64,000 nt of DNA, taken from assembly GCA_947253885.1 (NCBI GenBank), contig CAMYAO010000002.1:84183-148182 (forward strand). Direction: 5' to 3'. The DNA is from an uncultured Clostridium sp. Lineage in GTDB: Bacteria > Bacillota > Clostridia > Lachnospirales > Lachnospiraceae. Under the pieces are notes generated by a model, which made no database searches, was not told the origin of the DNA, and saw only the letters and a list, made by a program, of their open reading frames with translations. Each line of letters begins with the position of its first letter. Within the stretch, counting starts at the first letter, position 1. Below are positions 26,034 to 33,533 of this stretch, one piece after another. The position numbers and the translations under genes were made by a program.

Positions 26034-26465
26034 CTAAATTCCAAATCCCAACTCTGCCATCTGCTCAGCGATCTCTTCCATTTCCTCGTCCTGGCTTTCA
26101 TCTGACCAGTTCTGTGCACTCCAGATTTCTATATGATCCATTACTCCGATCAGTACTACATCTTTTTCAATTCCTGCATATTCTCTTAATGCCGAATTCA
26201 ATATGACTCTTCCCTGTTTATCCGGTTCACAAAAAGAAGCATTTGCAAATACAAAACGCATATATTTTCTTGCATTTTTATTTTTCGCAGTTAACTCACG
26301 GAGGTGACCTTCCACGTTTTTCCATTCTTCTTTTGAATAAACAGTCAGGCACTTATCAACATTTTTTGTGATCACAAATTCTTCTCCCAGCTCTTCTCTA
26401 TATTTTGCCGGAATAATTAAACGACCTTTTGCATCTACGGAATGATTGTATTGACCCATAAACAT
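26034..26465 (-). CDS. mraZ: Transcriptional regulator MraZ
   Basis: AbrB-fold DNA-binding protein that represses its own dcw operon. The 143 residues contain two SpoVT/AbrB-like repeats: MGQYNHSVDAKGRLIIPAKYR at the start and a second with ANASFCEPDKQGRVILNSALR (each with the DxxGRxxxP/N pattern). The start has AAAGGAGG upstream. The leader carries several spaced GTGG repeats that fit its known operator type. Confidence 0.96.
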   Translation of the reverse strand: MFMGQYNHSVDAKGRLIIPAKYREELGEEFVITKNVDKCLTVYSKEEWKNVEGHLRELTAKNKNARKYMRFVFANASFCEPDKQGRVILNSALREYAGIEKDVVLIGVMDHIEIWSAQNWSDESQDEEMEEIAEQMAELGFGI

Positions 26466-26512
26466 GGAATATCACCTCCTTTCTGTGTATATATTTTCGT
26501 GTGTAAAAGTTA

Positions 26513-26568
26513 TTCACATTTTTATCCACATTATCCACTTTTACCCACTCAGTGACATTTCTCCCCAC
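26513..26568 (-). promoter_or_regulatory. mraZ: MraZ-box-like repeats in the mraZ leader
   Basis: Read on the minus strand, GTGG elements occur at 26565-26568, 26545-26548, 26535-26538 and 26526-26529, with a weaker GTGAA at 26513-26517. Spacings are 20, 10 and 9 bases, that is about one helical turn. MraZ is known to bind TGGG/GTGG-type repeats spaced by a turn ahead of its own gene; the repeats fall between the promoter and the start codon. Confidence 0.6.
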
Positions 26569-26578
26569 ATTTATACAT

Positions 26579-26607
26579 ATAATACCCTCTTTTCGGGTAA
26601 AAATCAA
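26579..26607 (-). promoter_or_regulatory. Probable mraZ (dcw cluster) promoter
   Basis: TTGATT (26602-26607), 17-base spacer, TATTAT (26579-26584) on the minus strand, immediately upstream of the MraZ-box-like repeats. Confidence 0.65.
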
Positions 26608-26630
26608 CGTATTTACCAGATTCCAATATA

Positions 26631-26670
26631 AAAAAAGCATTTAGGAACAGACGTTCCCAAATGCTTTTTT
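26631..26670 (-). terminator. Terminator after lgt
   Basis: A 40-base hairpin with near-perfect arms ending in seven T on the minus strand, 30 bases past the lgt stop. It separates thrS-lgt from the dcw cluster. Confidence 0.85.
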
Positions 26671-26699
26671 CTTCATTTTTCTATTTATAAACCGCCATT

Positions 26700-27572
26700 T
26701 TAAAAGGGTTTCTTCTTTTTTGAATAATTATATCGTTTTCTGATCACGACACACAGACCTGCAATTACCAGTAATATGGATAGAACTTGTGAAACGGGGA
26801 GGGAAGTGGAGGGAATCAACAATTGATCCGTACGCAATCCCTCAATCCAAAAACGCCCGCATCCATATCCGATCAGATACAAACAGAACACCTCTCCGTC
26901 AAACACCTTTTTTCGTCTCCATAACAGCAACAAAATCAAAACGGCAATGTTCCAACAAGATTCATACAAAAAGGTCGGATGTACCTGAATAAAGGAAGCT
27001 CCGTCTATCGTAACAAGATGTTGCAGCATTGTATTGGTAATATCTTCCGAACTTCTAACCATAGAAACCGGAAGTCTCATGGCAAACAAATTATCTGTAT
27101 AACCCCCAAATGCCTCTCTGTTAAAAAAATTTCCGTATCTTCCTATAATTTGCCCCAAAATAAGACCGTTACACGCAGTATCCATCAACAACCCCAGCGG
27201 TATCTTTTTGATTTTAGAAAACAGATAGGCTGAAATTATTGCACCTATCACGCCTCCGTAAATAGCCAATCCGCCTTCTCTGATATTAAAAATAGAGAGC
27301 GGATGATCTTTATACAGATCCCACCGAAATACTACATAATACAATCTTGCCCCAATAACAGAAATCAGAATCCCTATGATTGCAAAATCAAAATACTGAT
27401 CCGAATCCTGTCCAGTTATCTTTGCAACATGTCTGGCCAGCAAAGTTCCGGATATCATTCCGATGGCTATCACTATACCGTACAGAGCAATCTCAAAACC
27501 GAACACCGTAAAACTTTTGGGTACATGACTCAAATGCAGATGTAAATGCGGAAAATAAATATTGTAATTCAT
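26700..27572 (-). CDS. lgt: Prolipoprotein diacylglyceryl transferase
   Basis: Attaches diacylglycerol to the lipobox cysteine of prolipoproteins at the membrane. The 290 residues show seven or so membrane helices, the signature GRYGNFFNREAFGG (about 143-156), the conserved arginine/tyrosine region IGARLYYVVFRW, and HPTFLYES. The start lies 2 bases after the thrS stop, so the two are in one operon, which is not a usual pairing. All key residues are present. Confidence 0.96.
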   Translation of the reverse strand: MNYNIYFPHLHLHLSHVPKSFTVFGFEIALYGIVIAIGMISGTLLARHVAKITGQDSDQYFDFAIIGILISVIGARLYYVVFRWDLYKDHPLSIFNIREGGLAIYGGVIGAIISAYLFSKIKKIPLGLLMDTACNGLILGQIIGRYGNFFNREAFGGYTDNLFAMRLPVSMVRSSEDITNTMLQHLVTIDGASFIQVHPTFLYESCWNIAVLILLLLWRRKKVFDGEVFCLYLIGYGCGRFWIEGLRTDQLLIPSTSLPVSQVLSILLVIAGLCVVIRKRYNYSKKKKPF

Positions 27573-27574
27573 AT

Positions 27575-29536
27575 TTACTTTATCTCTTCCTGTTTTATTT
27601 CACGAATTTCTTTTGTCCGAATTTCTTTGCAGAGTTGTTCTGTAAATGCTTCCAGAGTTTTGACCCCTTCATCTCCTTCAAATCGACTTCTGACAGAAAC
27701 AGTTCCATCCGTCTCTTCCTGCTGTCCCACCACAAGCATGTAAGGCAGACGAGCCAATCTGGCCTCTCTTATCTTAAATCCGATTTTTTCCGAACGGTTG
27801 TCAACCGTAACATCTACACCGTTTTTCGCCAACTCTTTTCGAACCTGCTCTGCATAAGCTTCGTATTTTTCCGAAATAGGAAGAACACGAACCTGCTCAG
27901 GACACAACCATGTAGGGAACATTCCCGCATATTTTTCAATCAGCCATGCTAATGTACGCTCATAGCAACCGATAGAAGTTCTGTGAATTACATATGGTCG
28001 TACCTTGGAACCGTCTTTATCAATAAAATACATGTCAAAATTTTCCGCAATTGCACAATCCAGCTGAATTGTAATCATGGTATCTTCTTTGCCATATACA
28101 TTTTTTGCCTGTATGTCGATTTTAGGACCGTAGAATGCAGCCTCCCCTTCCGCTTCTACAAATTCCACCTTCTTCTCCAATAAAATATTTCGCAGAGTGG
28201 ATTGGGTACTCTCCCAGTAAGCATCATCTCCTAAATATTTTTCTTTATTATTCGGATCCCATTTAGACAGGCGAAATGTTACATCTTCTGCCAAGCCTAA
28301 GGTATCTAAGCAATAGTATGCCAGATTTAAACATGCTGTCAGCTCTTCCTCCGCCTGATCCGGACGAATAATCAAATGTCCCTCTGATATCGTAAACTGA
28401 CGAACACGTGTCAGTCCGTGCATTTCTCCTGAGTCTTCTTTTCTGAACAAAGTAGAAGTCTCTCCATATCTGCAAGGCAAATCACGATAGGATTTTTGAG
28501 ATGCCTTATATACATAGTATTGGAACGGACAGGTCATTGGACGTAATGCTAACAATTCATTATCCAGATTTTCATCTCCCAGTACAAACATGCCGTCTTT
28601 ATAGTGATCCCAATGCCCTGAAATTTTATACAGATCTGATTTTGCCATAAGTGGAGTCTTTGTTCTCATATATCCCCACTCACGATCCTCCAAATCTTCA
28701 ATCCATCGCTGCATCTTCTGAATCATTTTTGTTCCCTTCGGAAGCATTAAAGGAAGTCCCTGTCCGATAACATCTACCGTAGTAAACAATTCCATTTCAC
28801 GCCCCAGCTTATTGTGATCCCTCTTTTTTATATCTTCCAGATGTTCTAAATAAGCAGTCAATTCTTCTTTTTTGGAAAAGGCTGTCCCGTAGATTCTTTG
28901 AAGCTGTGCACGTTTTTCATCACCTCTCCAATACGCCATTGAAGAAGAGAGTAACTTGTATGCTTTAATCCCCTTTGTTGTCATCAAATGCGGTCCCGCA
29001 CATAAATCAACAAATCCTCCCTGATCATAAAAGGAAATCTCTTCTCCCTCAGGCAGGTCCTCAATCAGCTCTACTTTATAAGGCTGTTTACGCTCTTTCA
29101 TATATTGGATAGCTTCTTCTCTTGAAAGTGTAAATTTCTTTATTTCATGCCCTTCTTTTATGATCTTTTTCATTTCCTTTTCAATCGCATCCAAATCTTC
29201 TCTTGAAAAAGGATCTGCTTCAAAATCATAATAAAATCCCTCTGCAATAGAAGGTCCGATTGCAATCTTTGCATCCGGGTATAAACGCAATACTGCCTGT
29301 GCCATAATGTGACTGGTCGTATGGCGAATAGTCGCCAACCCTTCCTGATCTTTTGCAGTCAGGATATTCAAAGAACAGTCCCTGTCAATTACAGTTCTCA
29401 GATCCACTGTATTTCCGTCTACTTCTCCGACACAGGCAACCCGTGCCAGTCCTTCACTGATATCCTTTGCTATTTCCCATACACTTTTTGGCTCTTGATA
29501 TTCTTTGACCGAGCCGTCCTTTAATGTAACTTTCAT
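27575..29536 (-). CDS. thrS: Threonyl-tRNA synthetase
   Basis: Charges tRNA-Thr. The 653 residues have the full domain set: TGS domain (1-62), the editing domain with HTTSHIMAQAVLRLYP, HEIKKF and the cysteine in FVDLCAGPHL, the class II core with MTCPFQYYVY, RYGETSTLFR and IHRTSIGCYERTLAWLIE, and a C-terminal anticodon-binding domain. The start has AAAGGA upstream. The gap to the SEC-C gene is only 64 bases, too short for a T-box; it holds one short hairpin. Confidence 0.98.
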   Translation of the reverse strand: MKVTLKDGSVKEYQEPKSVWEIAKDISEGLARVACVGEVDGNTVDLRTVIDRDCSLNILTAKDQEGLATIRHTTSHIMAQAVLRLYPDAKIAIGPSIAEGFYYDFEADPFSREDLDAIEKEMKKIIKEGHEIKKFTLSREEAIQYMKERKQPYKVELIEDLPEGEEISFYDQGGFVDLCAGPHLMTTKGIKAYKLLSSSMAYWRGDEKRAQLQRIYGTAFSKKEELTAYLEHLEDIKKRDHNKLGREMELFTTVDVIGQGLPLMLPKGTKMIQKMQRWIEDLEDREWGYMRTKTPLMAKSDLYKISGHWDHYKDGMFVLGDENLDNELLALRPMTCPFQYYVYKASQKSYRDLPCRYGETSTLFRKEDSGEMHGLTRVRQFTISEGHLIIRPDQAEEELTACLNLAYYCLDTLGLAEDVTFRLSKWDPNNKEKYLGDDAYWESTQSTLRNILLEKKVEFVEAEGEAAFYGPKIDIQAKNVYGKEDTMITIQLDCAIAENFDMYFIDKDGSKVRPYVIHRTSIGCYERTLAWLIEKYAGMFPTWLCPEQVRVLPISEKYEAYAEQVRKELAKNGVDVTVDNRSEKIGFKIREARLARLPYMLVVGQQEETDGTVSVRSRFEGDEGVKTLEAFTEQLCKEIRTKEIREIKQEEIK

Positions 29537-29562
29537 TTTTCATTCCTTTCAATAGTGAACAA

Positions 29563-29583
29563 TCCCACCTCTGGGAGATGGGA
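29563..29583 (-). other. Hairpin just upstream of thrS
   Basis: An 8-base stem (29563-29570 with 29576-29583, one G-T pair) and 5-base loop, 27 bases before the thrS start, with no T-run after it. It might be an attenuating or processing hairpin between the SEC-C gene and thrS. It is not a T-box; the T-box core sequence is not present. Confidence 0.45.
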
Positions 29584-29600
29584 CGTGTCTCTATGTCAGA

Positions 29601-30104
29601 TTACTTTCTTCCACAGCATTTTTTATATTTTTTTCCACTTCCGCACGGACATGGATCATTTGGGTATACTTTTTTATCTTTTTTAACAATCCCTGACTGT
29701 TTTTGTTCTTTATATAAGGCTGTACGCTCTTCTTCTGTAAAGATCTCTTTCCATTGAGGAAGCTCATATAACCAATCTGCCTTTGCCTCTACCATATTTT
29801 TATAGAGTTTTTCTTTGTCAAAAATAAGATTTACCTTTGTATCTTCCTCCAGTTCTTCCATCGGATTCGGTGTAATAAGGCTCTCGTCGATACCATCTAA
29901 AAATCCAACCATTGCCATCAACTCCAGATCAAAACGATCTGCCAGTTCTTTTACAGTTCCTTCTATTTTTTCATCCGGATTGGAAAGTAATTGTGCATAA
30001 ACACCCTTTTCCAATTCAAAATACCGATTCCAAAATTGCTGAAGCTCATTTCTGTCCGCTTTCTCATTGAAAGCTATTGCCTGCCACTCTTGTAATAATG
30101 CCAT
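29601..30104 (-). CDS. SEC-C metal-binding domain protein
   Basis: A 167-residue cytoplasmic protein with a helical N-terminal part (about 1-140) of unknown role and a C-terminal SEC-C motif, NDPCPCGSGKKYKKCCG, the zinc-binding module best known from the tail of SecA. Small SEC-C proteins are often of unknown function and may associate with ribosomes or SecB/SecA. It is upstream of thrS-lgt in the same direction, with its own promoter-like element at 30160-30188. Confidence 0.85.
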   Translation of the reverse strand: MALLQEWQAIAFNEKADRNELQQFWNRYFELEKGVYAQLLSNPDEKIEGTVKELADRFDLELMAMVGFLDGIDESLITPNPMEELEEDTKVNLIFDKEKLYKNMVEAKADWLYELPQWKEIFTEEERTALYKEQKQSGIVKKDKKVYPNDPCPCGSGKKYKKCCGRK

Positions 30105-30159
30105 ATGTTTTTACCACCTTATCTTTTTTATTTCAGTTCTCTAAATATGGATAGATAAA

Positions 30160-30188
30160 AGTATAACAAGTTTCATTTTATTTTTCAA
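30160..30188 (-). promoter_or_regulatory. Probable promoter of the SEC-C/thrS/lgt unit
   Basis: TTGAAA (30183-30188), 17-base spacer, TATACT (30160-30165) on the minus strand, about 55 bases before the SEC-C start. Confidence 0.6.
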
Positions 30189-30210
30189 ATTCTTTTCCAT
30201 CATTTCTTCA

Positions 30211-30240
30211 TCTTGACTTTTTCAACAGAATCCGTCAAGA
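30211..30240. promoter_or_regulatory. Inverted repeat ahead of the small membrane gene
   Basis: TCTTGAC (30211-30217) and GTCAAGA (30234-30240) form a perfect 7-base interrupted dyad between the divergent SEC-C promoter and the plus-strand small gene. It could be an operator; nothing else supports this. Confidence 0.35.
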
Positions 30241-30271
30241 TAATTTTATCAGACAGAAAGGATATTTCAAA

Positions 30272-30469
30272 ATGAAAAAAATCAGACGCGTTCTTGCAAT
30301 GATCGGTGTGATCATTATTCTTGCCTTATATATTATCACAATCATTCTTGCTCTATTTGGCAATAAAAACACATTACCTCTATTAAAAATTTCTTTTACT
30401 GCAACTATCATCGTTCCGGTTCTTATATGGGTTTATACTTTAGTCTATAAACTGTTGGAAAATCGATAA
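30272..30469 (+). CDS. Small two-helix membrane protein
   Basis: A 65-residue protein with a basic start (MKKIRR) and two hydrophobic segments at about 8-28 and 36-60, joined by a short polar turn (FGNKNT). AGAAAGGA lies upstream of the ATG. It is a lone plus-strand gene, convergent with purA, and shares a terminator with it. No known family was recognised. Confidence 0.7.
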   Translation: MKKIRRVLAMIGVIIILALYIITIILALFGNKNTLPLLKISFTATIIVPVLIWVYTLVYKLLENR

Positions 30470-30509
30470 GATAAAAAGCTGTCCAAGGACAGCTTTTTAT
30501 CTTATCGAT
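30462..30509. terminator. Shared bidirectional terminator that contains both stop codons
   Basis: A 23-base perfect inverted repeat (30462-30484 and 30487-30509) with A/T tracts in the stem. It includes the last codons of the plus-strand small gene (stop at 30467-30469) and of purA (stop at 30502-30504), so it serves both convergent genes. Confidence 0.9.
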
Positions 30510-31776
30510 ATATAATATCATCTCTACCCGGTCCGTTGGACACCATTGTGATAGGGTAGCCAATCTGTTTTTCTATAAATTCTACATATTTGCGACAATT
30601 TTCCGGCAGCTCTTCGTAGTTTCGAATTCCCGAAATATCCGACTTCCAGCCGGGCAATATCTCATATACCGGTTTTGCATGTTTCAAGATAGGTGTTACC
30701 GGAAACTCGGTTGTTACTTCCCCGTTTATTTCATATCCGACACAAACAGGAATCTCATCTAAATATCCTAATACATCCAATACTGTAAATGCAACGTCTG
30801 TTGCCCCTTGTAAACGACAACCGTACTTGCTTGCAACACAATCAAACCATCCCATTCGACGTGGGCGACCTGTGGTCGCTCCGTATTCACCGCCATCTCC
30901 ACCGCGACGACGAAGCTCATCCGCTTCTTCTTCGAAAATTTCAGATACGAAATCTCCACCTCCTACCGCACTGGAATATGCCTTACAAACTGTGATCACC
31001 TTTTTAATCTCATAAGGAGGAACTCCCGCCCCGATTGCTCCATAGGAAGCAAGCGTGGAAGAAGAAGTTACCATCGGATAGATTCCATGATCCGGATCCT
31101 TTAAAGTTCCCAACTGTCCTTCTAACAGAATTTCTTTTCCATCTTTCAAAGCTTCATTCAAATAAGTAGAAACGTCGCAAACATAAGGAGCAATCATATC
31201 TCTGTAAGTATGTAATGTCTCCATGAGCTCTGTTTCTTTCAACAACGGCTTATGATACAAATGCTCCAATAAAACATTTTTCAACTCACAAACCCGTTTC
31301 ACCTTATCTTCTAAAATTTCATCATCAAATAATTCATTTACCTGAAACCCTATCTTGGCAAATTTATCAGAATAAAATGGTGCAATTCCTGATTTGGTGG
31401 AACCAAATGCTCCGCCTGCCAGTCGCTCTTCCTCATAACTGTCCAGCAAAATATGATATGGCATCACAATCTGTGCACGATCCGAAACTAAAATTTTCGG
31501 AGCCGGAACTCCTTTTTCTGTTATACTCTTTATTTCATCAAACAATACCGGGATATTTAATGCTACTCCATTTCCGATCACACTGGTCGTATGATCATAA
31601 AAACATCCGGATGGTAATGTATGTAATGCAAACTTTCCATAATCATTTACAATTGTGTGACCTGCGTTTGCTCCGCCTTGAAAACGAACGATAATATCCG
31701 CTTCTTTTGCAAGCATATCAGTAATCTTACCTTTTCCCTCATCACCCCAGTTTGCACCGACAACAGCTTTAACCAT
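30502..31776 (-). CDS. purA: Adenylosuccinate synthetase
   Basis: First committed step from IMP to AMP, joining aspartate to IMP with GTP. The 424 residues begin with the catalytic loop GANWGDEGKGK at about 7-17, followed by FQGGANAGHTIV, GNGVALNI, the GSTKSGIAP region, LEGQLGTLKDPDHG, GATTGRPRRMGW and the C-terminal NGPGRDDIIYR. The start has AAGGAGG upstream. Monocistronic as far as seen, with its own promoter. Confidence 0.98.
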   Translation of the reverse strand: MVKAVVGANWGDEGKGKITDMLAKEADIIVRFQGGANAGHTIVNDYGKFALHTLPSGCFYDHTTSVIGNGVALNIPVLFDEIKSITEKGVPAPKILVSDRAQIVMPYHILLDSYEEERLAGGAFGSTKSGIAPFYSDKFAKIGFQVNELFDDEILEDKVKRVCELKNVLLEHLYHKPLLKETELMETLHTYRDMIAPYVCDVSTYLNEALKDGKEILLEGQLGTLKDPDHGIYPMVTSSSTLASYGAIGAGVPPYEIKKVITVCKAYSSAVGGGDFVSEIFEEEADELRRRGGDGGEYGATTGRPRRMGWFDCVASKYGCRLQGATDVAFTVLDVLGYLDEIPVCVGYEINGEVTTEFPVTPILKHAKPVYEILPGWKSDISGIRNYEELPENCRKYVEFIEKQIGYPITMVSNGPGRDDIIYR

Positions 31777-31870
31777 TATGAGTAATCCTCCTTATTGTTG
31801 AAATAATTTCAAAAATATTTCTATACTAAAGCAATGAATAATCCACTGCCCAATTGACGCCACGAAATTA

Positions 31871-31898
31871 ATTATACACAACTTCGAAACATAAGTAA
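31871..31898 (-). promoter_or_regulatory. Probable purA promoter
   Basis: TTACTT (31893-31898), 16-base spacer, TATAAT (31871-31876) on the minus strand, 95 bases before the purA start. The leader has no recognised riboswitch. Confidence 0.55.
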
Positions 31899-31902
31899 AA
31901 TA

Positions 31903-32313
31903 CTATTTTGCCTCTATAAAATAGTAGGTCATTGTTGCAATTGCTATCACCGTTCCGGTTTGGTTGGAAATAGAAACGTTAATTACCGACATGTGCCGCC
32001 CGCTTTTTACCTCAATTGCCTCTCCGATCAGCTTTGTACATCCCAATGCCGGATTAATATAGTTTATATTTCCGGAAACTGTGGTAACCTTACCGCCTCT
32101 GCTGAGTGCAGCTGCTCCGCCGACAGAGTCTGCAATGGAAAATATGATCCCGCCATGAACGGATCCGATCGGATTTCCATGTATTTCCATTTTTATCGGC
32201 ATTTCTCCTTTGGCATATCCCTCTCCCAGCTCCGTAATCTGCAGACCGATCTCCGTAATATGTCCGCGTGCTGTATTTCTCTGTTGTTTTAAAACCGCTA
32301 AATCTATACTCAT
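31903..32313 (-). CDS. PaaI-type hotdog-fold thioesterase
   Basis: A 136-residue single-domain acyl-CoA thioesterase of the PaaI/YdiI group. The helix and catalytic region NPIGSVHGGIIFSIADSVGGAAAL shows the family HGG motif with the acidic residue (D) that follows, and VSGNINYINPA plus the C-terminal strands complete the hotdog fold. Its start codon overlaps the stop of degV (TAATG), so translation is coupled. Substrate unknown. Confidence 0.88.
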   Translation of the reverse strand: MSIDLAVLKQQRNTARGHITEIGLQITELGEGYAKGEMPIKMEIHGNPIGSVHGGIIFSIADSVGGAAALSRGGKVTTVSGNINYINPALGCTKLIGEAIEVKSGRHMSVINVSISNQTGTVIAIATMTYYFIEAK

Positions 32314-33335
32314 TATTTTTTTGAATACTCCTGTGCCTTTTCCATTTCCTTCTGTGCTTTTTCCATAAGTTTTTGAGCCTTCTCCATCTTCTTTTGAGCT
32401 TTCTCAATCACTTTTTCCGTCTTATCTTTTTTTCGTTCTAATTTTTCTAATTTTTTTCTGGCCTTATCATCCAGTTCTATAGACTTTGTTGCAGTCACTG
32501 CCAAAGCCCCTGGACCGATATGACAGGCTACACTCAAAGATAACGGATTCATTAAGATATTATGATCCGGGAAATGCTTCTGTACCTCTTCTTTAAATTC
32601 CAATGCCGCCTCTTTATCATAGGAATAGGAAAGTCCTATATGGATCCCCTCTCCCGATGCGGACCCGAAACGATCCCTGCAGTCATCTAAGATCTGGCGG
32701 ATCATAATGTTCTTCGCCTGCTTTACAGTGCGTGCTTTTGCAAATGCATCAAGCTTCTCTCCCTGTATCTGTAAGACCGGTTTTAATCGGAGCAGAGTCC
32801 CCAGAGCAGCCGCTGCACTGGTAATACGCCCTCCTCTTTTTAAATAGGTCAAAGTATCCACCATAATATAGATACTGGACTCCAATTTATTCTCCATCAA
32901 CACTTCTGCAATTTCCCTTGCATTTTTACCTGCTTTCGCTAACAAAATTGCATCCATTACAGACTGTCTTTGTGTGACGGAGATTCTCTGATTATCTACT
33001 ACCACTACCTTCCCGTTATACTCCTGAGATAACATGATTGCAGAAGAAGTCGTACTGGAAAGTCCGCTCGACATCGGAATATCCAATACCTCATCATAGT
33101 CCTTTAATAATTCATCCCATAAATCAGTAAAATCCGTTAATGCCGGGGAAGAAGTATGAATATTACTTCCGTCTTTCAGTCTTTCATAAAACTCCTCTTG
33201 AGAAAGAGTAATTTCTTCTAACAGTAATTCATCATTTATATAAAACGGCATAGGAATCACATAAATCCCCAGTTCCTTTGCTTCTGCCTGTGTAATACCA
33301 CTATTGCTATCCGTTACAATTGCTACTTTGCTCAC
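32313..33335 (-). CDS. DegV family fatty-acid-binding protein with charged coiled-coil tail
   Basis: DegV/FakB proteins bind a fatty acid and present it to a kinase. The 340 residues begin at a GTG (33335-33333, AAGGAG upstream). VAIVTDSNSGI and MPFYINDELL open domain 1, TSSPALTDFTDLW and SGLSSTTSSA line the lipid pocket, and LTYLKRGGRITSAAA and GPGALAVTA are further conserved points. Family members end at about 280-290 residues; here a strongly charged helix of about 50 residues follows, with repeats of the type EKAQKxMEKAQ, predicted as a coiled coil. The downstream thioesterase is translationally coupled, suggesting a shared acyl function. Confidence 0.9.
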   Translation of the reverse strand: MSKVAIVTDSNSGITQAEAKELGIYVIPMPFYINDELLLEEITLSQEEFYERLKDGSNIHTSSPALTDFTDLWDELLKDYDEVLDIPMSSGLSSTTSSAIMLSQEYNGKVVVVDNQRISVTQRQSVMDAILLAKAGKNAREIAEVLMENKLESSIYIMVDTLTYLKRGGRITSAAAALGTLLRLKPVLQIQGEKLDAFAKARTVKQAKNIMIRQILDDCRDRFGSASGEGIHIGLSYSYDKEAALEFKEEVQKHFPDHNILMNPLSLSVACHIGPGALAVTATKSIELDDKARKKLEKLERKKDKTEKVIEKAQKKMEKAQKLMEKAQKEMEKAQEYSKK

Positions 33336-33374
33336 ACATATTCTCCTTTAACTTACTCTTTTTCATCTTGAAAA

Positions 33375-33403
33375 ATAGTAACATATACAAAAAAAACTTA
33401 CAA
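33375..33403 (-). promoter_or_regulatory. Probable degV promoter
   Basis: TTGTAA (33398-33403), 17-base spacer, TACTAT (33375-33380) on the minus strand, 40 bases before the GTG start. Confidence 0.55.
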
Positions 33404-33411
33404 GAAATATA

Positions 33412-33464
33412 ATAGCCCCCTTTTCCTTAAAACTCAACACAAAGTCTCAGGAAAAGAGAGCTAT
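33412..33464 (-). terminator. Probable terminator after groEL
   Basis: Arms 33412-33427 and 33449-33464 pair over 16 bases on the minus strand (two G-U pairs, which are mismatches on the plus strand), with a 21-base loop. The T-run that follows is short, so termination may be partial. Confidence 0.45.
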
Positions 33465-33533
33465 CTTATTTTTTTATACAATCCTACCGTTTATCCGCAA
33501 CAGCTTTCTCACTCATCGCAAAACGACCGGGTA

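Noticed and set aside
29537..29600. T-box leader for thrS
   Set aside because: The gap is only 64 bases and lacks the T-box core; the hairpin there is too small.
33412..33464. Strong groEL terminator
   Set aside because: Kept only as a probable one, because the T-run after the stem is weak.
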